Source of the DNA: Tubulanus polymorphus
Lineage: Eukaryota; Nemertea; Palaeonemertea; Tubulaniformes; Tubulanidae
Assembly (NCBI RefSeq): GCF_964204645.1
Contig: NC_134036.1
Location: 7,986,704-8,050,703 of the forward strand
Direction: 5' to 3'
DNA length: 64,000 nt
Shown here one piece after another: positions 31,412 to 38,987 of the stretch. Numbering within the stretch: position 1 is the stretch's first letter; each line of letters begins with the position of its first letter. Made by a program: the position numbers and the translations under genes. Below the pieces are notes generated by a model. That model worked only from the letters and a program-made list of their open reading frames with translations, was not told where the DNA came from and made no database searches.

Positions 31412-32170
31412 ATGGTAGAATTAAAAGAATACAGAATATTTGTTGATTCAAGAAAACTTACAAATTATAAATCTCATAATTTACTAGTACAATTAGATAG
31501 AGAATTTAAGAATTGTGTAGATTTAAAATTAGTTAATATAAGTTTATGTAATTCTTTTTATAATATATCGAATAAAACTATTGAACATAATACTTTTTTA
31601 ATTCATATTAGAAATATAAAAAAATGGTTTCATCTATTTCTAAGACCAGGATTATATAATTTAGAAACATTAGCTCAAGAAATTAATCGTAGAGCACGGT
31701 TGAAAATTAGAAAAGATGATAAATTTTTAATAAGATTTATAAAAAGTGATAGCTCAAATAAAATTAAAATAAAGGTATTTGATGAAAGTCAACATGCATT
31801 TATAGTAAAAAAACCATTAGCTAAATTGCTAGGAATTGCACCAGATGTTGTTACAGTAAACGTAGAAGGCATTTCAAATATAATACCTTTTACACACTTT
31901 TATATTTATTGCAATTTAATTGATCCTACAAAAACATTTGAAGCAACTAAAGATACAACATGTAATTCTAGTATATTAAATATTTTACCATTGAAGAATG
32001 TTAAACAATTTGGAGCGCAAATAAATTATAATTTAACAGAATGTGATTTCAAACCTTGTATTCCACATTTCAATAATTTTAAATTAGAAATAAGAAATCA
32101 TAATGGTTATTTAATTGATTTGAATAACTTTCCTGTAATATATGAATTAGTTATAAGATGTAGAGAGTAA
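31412..32170 (+). CDS. Putative Polinton minor capsid (penton-like) protein, unit A
   Basis: 252 residues and fully open. The N-terminus has the pattern of single-jelly-roll minor capsid proteins of Polintons and virophages: IFVDSRKLTNYKSHNLLVQL, then LKLVNISLCNSFYNIS, and later WFHLFLRPGLYNLETLAQEI. The C-terminus ends in strand-like LEIRNHNGYLIDL and VIYELVIRC. An intact virus would place it at the capsid vertices. Unit B carries the same protein at 62272-63030 with a handful of substitutions and no break, one of the few viral genes open in both units. It opens the plus-strand structural block. The assignment is by pattern and length only; another structural role is possible. Confidence 0.6.
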   Translation: MVELKEYRIFVDSRKLTNYKSHNLLVQLDREFKNCVDLKLVNISLCNSFYNISNKTIEHNTFLIHIRNIKKWFHLFLRPGLYNLETLAQEINRRARLKIRKDDKFLIRFIKSDSSNKIKIKVFDESQHAFIVKKPLAKLLGIAPDVVTVNVEGISNIIPFTHFYIYCNLIDPTKTFEATKDTTCNSSILNILPLKNVKQFGAQINYNLTECDFKPCIPHFNNFKLEIRNHNGYLIDLNNFPVIYELVIRCRE

Positions 32171-32186
32171 TTTTTTCATTATATAA
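32168..32186 (+). promoter_or_regulatory. Viral start-proximal motif (118-aa gene)
   Basis: TAATTTTTTCATTATATAA immediately before the ATG at 32187, overlapping the stop codon of the penton-like gene. Confidence 0.6.
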
Positions 32187-32543
32187 ATGAATATAACTGT
32201 TGGGCCGAGCATATGTTTTGGATTTGATTTTAAACGTGAGAAAGAAATGAAATTTAACATTACTGATGTAATTACACATATTAAAAATATTGCATTTTCT
32301 AATGAAACAACATTTGAGTATGAAACAACAATAGATAAAGAAACTTTAAATGTAGAAAAGATTACTAATTTAATTAGAGAATCTTTAAGATTTTATGAAT
32401 TAGATGAAGATTTTATCATCGATGATATTAAAAAAATAATAATTGAAATATATACAAATGAAACTAGTAATGAAATAAATGTTGAATTAATCATAAATAA
32501 GTTAACTAAATATTTTGATGATAGTAATTTTTTTGATAAATAA
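32187..32543 (+). CDS. 118-aa protein of unknown function, unit A
   Basis: A short, acidic, probably all-helical protein (EKITNLIRESLRFYELDEDF, then IIDDIKKIIIEIYTNE). No membrane segment, signal or known motif is seen. It lies 16 nt after the penton-like gene and directly before the next frame; its last codons overlap the start motif of that gene. In unit B the homologous sequence (63051-63404) has lost the start codon and gained an in-frame TAG at 63178, so the gene is intact only in unit A. Start chosen from the 19-nt upstream motif. Confidence 0.5.
   Translation: MNITVGPSICFGFDFKREKEMKFNITDVITHIKNIAFSNETTFEYETTIDKETLNVEKITNLIRESLRFYELDEDFIIDDIKKIIIEIYTNETSNEINVELIINKLTKYFDDSNFFDK
32525..32543 (+). 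promoter_or_regulatory. Viral start-proximal motif (73-aa gene)
   Basis: TAATTTTTTTGATAAATAA directly before the ATG at 32544, lying inside the last codons of the preceding gene. Confidence 0.6.
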
Positions 32544-32765
32544 ATGAGTGATAATAAGTGGATAATAACTGGATTATATAATGGCGCATTACTATCAGTT
32601 GGAACTGTTGGTTATTCAATGGTATTAAAAAAAGTATTCAAAATGGGAAGTGTTAATGTTGATAGATTTGATATCAATGATATCTTAAAATTAACATTAG
32701 CAGTTACTTTATCTAATTTAACTATTGATTATTTGGAAAAACAAAAATATATTCCTCCCATATAA
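32544..32765 (+). CDS. Small membrane protein, 73 aa, unit A
   Basis: Contains a hydrophobic N-terminal half (WIITGLYNGALLSVGTVGYS) and a second moderately hydrophobic stretch (ILKLTLAVTLSNLTIDYL), so one or two membrane segments. No family recognised. It begins one base after the stop of the previous gene. It is open and nearly identical in unit B (63406-63627, one Lys to Asn change near the start). Small membrane proteins are common in the structural block of Polinton-like viruses, but the role is unknown. Confidence 0.55.
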   Translation: MSDNKWIITGLYNGALLSVGTVGYSMVLKKVFKMGSVNVDRFDINDILKLTLAVTLSNLTIDYLEKQKYIPPI

Positions 32766-32770
32766 ATGCA

Positions 32771-32789
32771 TAATTTTTTTGCTAAATAA
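32771..32789 (+). promoter_or_regulatory. Viral start-proximal motif (gene at 32790)
   Basis: TAATTTTTTTGCTAAATAA directly before ATG at 32790; identical in unit B (63633-63651). Confidence 0.6.
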
Positions 32790-33180
32790 ATGGCTTCTGC
32801 AATTATAACTATTATAGGATCGGCAATTGTTAACGCTTTAGCATTTACTGGTGGTGGATATTTATTTAAACATATTGATAAAAATAGTTCATTAGGAGAA
32901 CAAAGAAGACATAATTTAGCATTAGAGAAATACAATAAAGCAGCAGAAGAATATAGAAAAAAACGACAAAACTATATGGATTACATCAATAAAGAATTAT
33001 ATGATCAGATGATGCAATGAGTTTATATAACGCAGTAACAAATAAAGAAAAATTACATCTATACAGACCTAAATTATCAGATTATTATACCCCAAGTAAA
33101 GAACAACAGAAATATGAAATAATTTGGATTTTAGGTGGAACTGTTATTGTTATATTTGTTGCTTATAAGTTTACTAATTA
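32790..33180 (+). pseudogene. Polinton conserved two-membrane-segment protein, unit A (deletion)
   Basis: The N-terminus is hydrophobic (IITIIGSAIVNALAFTGGGY), followed by a charged helix (NLALEKYNKAAEEYRKKRQN). Relative to unit B about 31 nt are missing after 33009, which shifts the frame and creates an early stop at 33018 (76 aa). Beyond it the original frame is still visible: PKLSDYYTPSKEQQKYEI and a C-terminal membrane segment (IWILGGTVIVIFVAYKF) ending at 33180. The pattern of N-terminal hydrophobic helix, YTPS motif and C-terminal membrane helix matches a family I associate with Polintons; function unknown. Confidence 0.6.
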
Positions 33181-33181
33181 G

Positions 33182-33200
33182 TAATTTTTTTTCTAAATAA
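33182..33200 (+). promoter_or_regulatory. Viral start-proximal motif (141-aa gene)
   Basis: TAATTTTTTTTCTAAATAA directly before ATG at 33201, starting two bases after the stop of the preceding gene. Confidence 0.6.
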
Positions 33201-33626
33201 ATGGAAGATAATATTGATATTATTCCTCATGATATAAATAAAACTAAATTAAAAATATATTTAGAAAAACAAATATTAGAATTTGAAAGTGATTTAAAAG
33301 TTAAAAAGAAAAAATATTTAAAAAGTAAAATTATATATTATTTGATTATTAGTGGTTCGGTTACAATTAGTTCTGTAGTAACATTTCTAGCAATATTCAG
33401 TCCATTAACACCTTTAGCTATATCAATTGGTGTATTAGGATTAAGTTCGAGTGTTTTAACCGGTATAAGTTCAAAATTAAATATAAAAAGTAATAAAGAA
33501 AAAATTAAAACTAATATAAAAAAAATTAATAAATTAAAGAACACACTAGATTATATAATAAGTTTAAATGGTCATATAACAGTTGAAGAACAAGATCAAT
33601 TATTAAAAGAATTAATAAATTATTAA
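33201..33626 (+). CDS. Membrane protein with central hydrophobic hairpin, 141 aa
   Basis: Charged helical ends flank two hydrophobic stretches (YYLIISGSVTISSVVTFLAI and PLAISIGVLGLSSSVLTGI), a likely membrane hairpin at residues about 45-90. The flanking Lys-rich helices suggest coiled coils. The frame is open, but only this unit is available because unit B leaves the window before it. Not recognised by name; the position in the structural block suggests a virion or membrane-associated role (inference). Confidence 0.5.
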   Translation: MEDNIDIIPHDINKTKLKIYLEKQILEFESDLKVKKKKYLKSKIIYYLIISGSVTISSVVTFLAIFSPLTPLAISIGVLGLSSSVLTGISSKLNIKSNKEKIKTNIKKINKLKNTLDYIISLNGHITVEEQDQLLKELINY

Positions 33627-33642
33627 TTTTTTAATTATATAA
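33624..33642 (+). promoter_or_regulatory. Viral start-proximal motif (gene at 33643)
   Basis: TAATTTTTTAATTATATAA immediately before ATG at 33643, overlapping the preceding stop codon. Confidence 0.6.
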
Positions 33643-35012
33643 ATGGCAGATAGTTTTCCAAAAGCTTTCCAATATAATAAATCAATTAAATATAATATTC
33701 CAGCAATAGATTTTAATAAAGATGTTACATATAGAAATGAAGTTTTAAATTCATTAATTGATTTATATATTTATGTTACTGAAAGTAATAATTTTCATGT
33801 AAAGATGGAAAATATATTTCATGTAAAAAATTGAAAGATGAAAAACAATGGTTATTAAAATCTAATATGAAGTATTGGCAGAACCAATTAAATTTTGCTG
33901 TTTATTGTGCAACAACAGGATGTGGAATTAGTTGGAATGATCATTTGAATAATTCTAAATATAAATTAATTCAAAGTTTATTTAGATTTCATACATACTT
34001 TCAAATAAGAATAATATTAAATGAATTAGAGTGCGCTTTACCAGGATCAAGATATTTTAAAGAATTAGATAATAATATTAATTTATCAAAGTTTTATAAA
34101 ATTTGTAATGAATTTAATGAAGATATAAATAATTCTGATTTTAGAACAAAAATTGAAACAATAAGATCACTTCCTTGCCCTAAAAAGATTGCAGAATATT
34201 GTGCACTTCCCATACCATCTAATAGTTTGTATAATATCTATAGTCATAAATTAGGTTATGGTAAAATAGAAACTAAGGATTTAGAAACATTAAATTTTAA
34301 TAAATTACCGACATTTTATGATAATTTAAAACAAGAAAACAATAATGGTTGGGTTTATTTCATTTTAGAAAATAATGAAGGTTTTACTAAATCAGGTATA
34401 CAAAGAATAAATCAATCTATTAGAACTTATTTGATATGTATTTTAGGTGCGCAAGTTGAAACAAGATCACCAATAATTGGAAATTTGAATACATCATTCG
34501 ATACACAGAAACAATTTAAAGTTTTATTTGAAGATTCAATTCATAATGATAAAAATAGATCGATTCCAGAAAACATTATAAGATATCAAAATTATTTAGA
34601 TAAATCACATATTAGATTAAATTATTGTATAAGCCCTAATCTATTAATTATTTCTAATGATTTAGTATTAAAGATGGGAAATATAATTGGTTATAATAAT
34701 CTAATTAAAACTGCAACAATAAATAATTCATTTGGATTAAATGATATAAATAAAAAGATTATTACTGCTCCAAAATTAATGGAAGGTGAAAAAAATAAAA
34801 AACATATTCAATCAACAGAAACTAAAACTAAAAATATTAAATTAAATAATGATTCTAAACCGGATTATAACACATCAGAAGATATAAAAACTGATATTAT
34901 TCAACATGATATAATTAAACTAAATGATGATAATAAATCCCATGAAAATACTAAATTAGCTATAACTTGTATAGGAATTGTAATCGGAGGAATATTATAT
35001 TTTAAATTTTAA
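33643..35012 (+). pseudogene. Large conserved Polinton protein with C-terminal membrane anchor, frameshifted
   Basis: The start frame (33643-33834, 63 codons) is broken by a single frame change near 33820-33832; the rest continues in another frame to 35012. Visible segments include KYWQNQLNFAVYCATTGCGI, LFRFHTYFQIRIILNELE and ALPGSRYF in the first third, NGWVYFILENNEGFTKSG and ISPNLLIISNDLVLKMG in the middle, a Lys/Asp-rich low-complexity stretch near the end, and a C-terminal hydrophobic anchor ITCIGIVIGGILYF. The FAVYCATTGCG block resembles an uncharacterised protein I associate with animal Polintons. Function unknown; probably a virion or membrane protein. One lesion only. Confidence 0.55.
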
Positions 35013-35028
35013 TTTTTTTATTATGTAA
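35010..35028 (+). promoter_or_regulatory. Viral start-proximal motif (gene at 35029)
   Basis: TAATTTTTTTATTATGTAA directly before ATG at 35029, overlapping the stop of the gene before it. Confidence 0.6.
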
Positions 35029-36419
35029 ATGGCAGAAAGTGGAGAAGGTTTTCCATTGGATGACATGGGAAATAATAATGAAGGATATATTGATGATGAA
35101 CCACAACCTGATTTTAATGAAACTAATATTGATAATGATGATGAATCAGCATATAATTCTAATTTAGCAGATAGTGGTTCTAAAGTCCCATCAACAGATG
35201 AATTTAATAGAAGAACTAGATCGAAAATAAATCCTGAAAATGAAATTCCAGGTTTATCATAGGAAGATATAGAAAATAATAAATTTATATATAAGTTTCA
35301 AGATGTATTTGAAAGATCTGGATATAATATAAATGATAGAGGCGCCAGACTTTTAGTACAAGATTTAAAGTTTTTAGATGGTGAATATTATTATAAATTG
35401 AAAGATGATTATTATATTAACATCTCTTATAAAAATCAAAATATAATATTAGCAGAATCAACTTTGCTTAAGTTAGAACCAGATAGAATTAAGAGAATAA
35501 TTAATAGTAATGAAATAACCGATGTAACACAAAAAGAAATGAAAAAAATAGAAAAGAATTCAAACAAAGAATTGATGACTTATTTAAAATAATCGATGAT
35601 AATCCAGAAACGGAAATGGAAGAGAATAGAGATCGATTAGATAAATTAAGATCTTCAACACCCGAAACATCTAGAAGAGATATTCAACAAATTGATAATG
35701 ATTCAAATCAATTACAAGTAGTAAAACATTTTGATAAAATGTTTGATACAATTCATTCATTTGACGAAGAGATGAATAGTATTTTAGATACACCCGGTAC
35801 TGAAACTGGAATAAATCGAATACTATCTTTACTAGAAAAAGGAATACTTGATTTAACTGATGATGAATTAGAAGCATTTCCTGAACAAGCACGTAGAGAA
35901 ATTAAAGGTATGCAAGAAACAGCTGGTGAAATTGCTAATATTAAGATGAGATTTTCTAAAATAACCATGTTAGAAAAAGAATTAACTAATGCAAATGAAG
36001 AATTAAAACAATTAGAATTAAATAGAGATCTTCAATTAATCGAGGAAGCTGATTATAAAAGCAGAAAGTTAGCTTTAGAAAAAGAAATAGATGATTTAAA
36101 ATATAACAAAGAATTACAGGAAAAAGAAAGAGATACATTATTAAAATCATATGATCTTAATCATATTAAAAAATTAAAAGTTAGTTTTAAAGATTTGTTG
36201 ATAAAACCAGATTCTAAAATATCATTGAAAGATAGAATAAAGTTATTATTTAAATTAGAAGGAATAACAATTCTTTCAATTCTAACAGCTGTAACTATGT
36301 TATTTACAACAATTGGTTTAGCAATATCAAATGCTTTGAAATCTACTCCTACTCCCAATAAACCAGATAAACCCCCGAATGATAATAATTCTATACAAGA
36401 TAAAGTTAAGGATGTTTAA
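35029..36419 (+). pseudogene. Coiled-coil protein with C-terminal membrane segment, broken
   Basis: Three open pieces appear to be one gene. 35029-35262 is acidic (DEPQPDFNETNIDNDDES), ends at an in-frame TAG, and continues in the same frame to 35592 (YKFQDVFERSGYNINDRGAR, then ESTLLKLEPDRIKRIINSNE). A frame change near 35580 leads into 35616-36419, with a long helix (about residues 95-180 of that frame: KELTNANEELKQLELNRDLQ), then a hydrophobic segment (ILSILTAVTMLFTTIGLAI) and a Pro/Asn/Asp-rich tail. The layout suggests a membrane-anchored coiled-coil structural protein. No family name can be given. Treating the third piece as a separate gene is possible, but it has no start motif. Confidence 0.5.
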
Positions 36420-36439
36420 AGAAATTAGCAAAATATTTA

Positions 36440-36820
36440 TGGGAACTATCTTTTCTTAATAACTGGTGAATGGAAAATACATATATCCTTCAAATAATTC
36501 GAGAATATCTAATGCAAATTAAGCAGAACGTAATCATCATATAATTACTCAATCCTTCAAATATTAATCCAAGTGAGACTTTATATGTTAGAATTCCTAG
36601 ATTAAATCAAAATACTTTTCATATTTATCAAACAGTATGTATTTATCAGCTGATATAGAATTAACTAGTAATAATAATAATTATGTTGTAGATAATGTTG
36701 GTAGATACTTATTACAATAATTTACTATGAAAATTGAACCGGAAACTGTTTTTACAATAGATGATTATAATTTATTTGCACATTATAATGATTTATAATT
36801 AACAAAAGAAAATTGAAAAA
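36440..36820 (+). pseudogene. Polinton-like major capsid protein, N-terminal part
   Basis: Degenerate frames encode ETLYVRIPRLNQNTF, LSADIELTSNNNNYVVDNVG and KIEPETVFTIDDYNLFAHYN, in the order expected for the N-terminal jelly roll of Polinton/adintovirus major capsid proteins. Stops and frameshifts occur near 36640 and 36718. The sequence is cut at 36820 by a HINE-like Helentron whose interior carries the DIRS element; the C-terminal capsid part resumes at about 43826. The initiation codon is unclear. Confidence 0.5.
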
Positions 36821-37318
36821 TAAATTGCCCATGGGCAAAGTGTGGTTTACCGTGAAAGCTAGAGGTTGTTTTGAGTAAGGGCATTGCTTGAAAAATCTTT
36901 TTAACTTGTGACTTCAAAGTTCTAGAAGTTTTTATTGTATTTCATCTTTCTTAAATGATTATTTTGTAGTCAAATAAGACCAAAGATAAATATTTGTTTA
37001 TGGTCTACCTCCAAAAATTCGTAGGGTACAGGTAGGCGCGGCAGGGAAACTATTCTATATTTTCAAAAAAATATTTTTCACGATATGAAAAAATATTCGA
37101 ATAAAATTCATATGATGTCACATGTCAGAGGGTGGCTGAGAGTCTTGGGGACGAAACATCTTCAATTTACGGCTTAAACACCGGGGCGTAGATCGTTTTA
37201 AATCCTGGAATTTACCACGACAATAATATTCAGACTTCGACCTATACCTATAGTTTGCTGCTTAGTATTTCCAGGTCACAAGAAATTACGATTTGTTACA
37301 ATTTCTATCAAACAGAAA
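36821..37318 (-). mobile_element. Non-autonomous Helentron (HINE-like), 3' part
   Basis: In reverse orientation it carries the Helentron 3' end: TTGCCCATGGGCAA hairpin next to the terminus, and GTGGTTTACC matching the inverted-repeat arm at 31241-31252. The interior is unrelated to the autonomous element. It is interrupted at 37319 by the DIRS element and resumes at 43391. It inserted in a T-rich site of the capsid gene. Total length without DIRS is about 0.93 kb. Confidence 0.65.
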
Positions 37319-37478
37319 ATTACAATTTTTGGAACTAAAATTTGTATTTCCGAGTAGTACTTACCCTTTCCTATGGTTTTTGCCAATATTTTCTAAATTT
37401 GGATTTATCGCCAATGGTTTTTCTATACGACCCGGCCCTGCGGTATTGCATTTAGCCACCGGCGAAATCATCTTTTTT
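37319..37478. repeat. DIRS left inverted terminal repeat
   Basis: 37363-37478 is an exact reverse complement of 43257-43372. The outer 44 bp (37319-37362) is specific to this end and is copied in inverse orientation in the internal complementary region. Confidence 0.9.
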
Positions 37479-37536
37479 CGTCATAGCAGACCAAAAAAAA
37501 AAACAGCTATGCGGGGCAGGTGGGCGGGATTCCCAC

Positions 37537-37633
37537 CATAGAAAGGGTAAGTACTACTCGGAAATACAAATTTTAGTTCCAAAAATTGTAATATTTCCAT
37601 CGAGTACTGTACCCTTTCCTATGGTTTTTGCTA
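37537..37633. repeat. DIRS internal complementary region
   Basis: The first half (37537-37592) is the reverse complement of the left outer end (37319-37376); the second half (37593-37633) is the reverse complement of the right outer end (43350-43390). The joint, at about 37592, corresponds to the end-to-end junction of the circular intermediate. Confidence 0.85.
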
Positions 37634-37838
37634 GACTAGCCTAGCACAAGGATGGTGGGAAAGGTAGATAGAAAAACCACCGCTCAAACGCAAGGTAAGA
37701 GGGAAAAAGAGAGCACTTACCCAAGCACGGAATGGAGCACTGTAGCACAGGGAAGACCGGTTGGCCACAGTGAGTCCGTCCAGCTCAGGGGCCCCCCCAG
37801 AATTTTGCGAAATTAATACTTGCAGATATGAGCCCAAA

Positions 37839-38987
37839 CTATGTACAAGGATACACCCCCTGTGATCCTGATAATGCTACATAAATATTCGACACTAAAG
37901 GGTCCGATCGGAAAGAACGGACACCTTGAGCCATGACAACAGGACCAAGTGAAGCTAATGAGCCTAACTGGCCTGAAACATCCCGTAAATAAAATGACGT
38001 GAATGTCGACGGTGAATTCCAAAAGGCGGCCCGACAGACTTCCTCCAACGGAGCACCCGAAAAGGCTGCGCAGGAAGTAGCCATAGACCTCACTTGATGA
38101 GAAACGACTCCCTCCGAGGAAAGATTCTCCTTCAATAAAATGTCCTTGATCATTGAAGAGACCCATCGGGCTACTGTGTCCCGCGAAATATCACCCTTTA
38201 GGTGATCCAGCAGCGGAATAAATAACCGCTCCCGTGAACCCCTCCGTGAAGCAGAGCGATCTAAATAGAAACACAACGCCCGCACAGGACATAAAGTCCT
38301 GTCTGGGATGCCCGGTTCCACTCGATGTTTTAGGGCTTCAATTCGCCATTGACGCCCAACCGAGCCTGGTCGTTGGTTCTTTGCCATAAATTCCAAAGCA
38401 GGCCGCAGCGAAACAAATTCATTCGCTGGCCCAAAGACAATGTGACCTTGTCGGACTGAAAGCGCATGAATCTCAGAGCGACGGGCCGAGCAAGCCAAGA
38501 ACAGCAAAAATACAGTCTTTTTTGACAAATTTGCAAAAGACGCTGCCGAAAGAGGTTCAAATGGAGCCTCCATTAACTTCTTCAAAATTACAGACAGATC
38601 CCATGGTGGAACTGTCCTTGTTACCCGAGGCCGGGAAATAGAAAACCCAGCAACCAGCTGGGATATCCGATGATCCCCTGCTACATTTGGCCATCCAGAA
38701 GCACGCAATGTATGAGAAATCGCGGAGCGGTAACCTTTAATAGTTTTGACCTGTAAACCTTTTGCTACAAATAGGTGCAGTAAAAAATCTGCCAATTGAG
38801 CTACAGAGGGTGAGCATGGATCAATTTCCCCTGCAGCACACCAATCCGCAAAATGACTCCATTTGGCATCGTAAATGGTACTTGTTGATGGCCGCTTAGA
38901 TCCTGCGATAAAGGAGGCAGCCTGTTCTGAAAAGCCTGAAGCTGACAAGGATCGCTGGACAATGGCCAGGCGAGCAGATTTAACCAC
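37839..38987 (-). CDS. DIRS tyrosine recombinase
   Basis: 382 residues and open. It has the N-terminal SAM-like core-binding region (KWSHFADWCAAG, about 43-54) and a C-terminal catalytic domain with CSARRSEIHAL (catalytic Arg, 169/170), SHQVRS (His297 and Arg300), AFWNSP (Trp323 at the second His/Trp position) and the nucleophile in FYLRDV (Tyr333). All catalytic positions are present. It would insert the circular DNA copy of the element by strand exchange. Its ATG lies 5 nt upstream of the stop of the RT-RNase H frame, giving an 8-nt overlap, so translational coupling or re-initiation is likely. The final residues after about 350 run into the 3' non-coding region. Confidence 0.92.
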   Translation of the reverse strand: MVKSARLAIVQRSLSASGFSEQAASFIAGSKRPSTSTIYDAKWSHFADWCAAGEIDPCSPSVAQLADFLLHLFVAKGLQVKTIKGYRSAISHTLRASGWPNVAGDHRISQLVAGFSISRPRVTRTVPPWDLSVILKKLMEAPFEPLSAASFANLSKKTVFLLFLACSARRSEIHALSVRQGHIVFGPANEFVSLRPALEFMAKNQRPGSVGRQWRIEALKHRVEPGIPDRTLCPVRALCFYLDRSASRRGSRERLFIPLLDHLKGDISRDTVARWVSSMIKDILLKENLSSEGVVSHQVRSMATSCAAFSGAPLEEVCRAAFWNSPSTFTSFYLRDVSGQLGSLASLGPVVMAQGVRSFRSDPLVSNIYVALSGSQGVYPCT

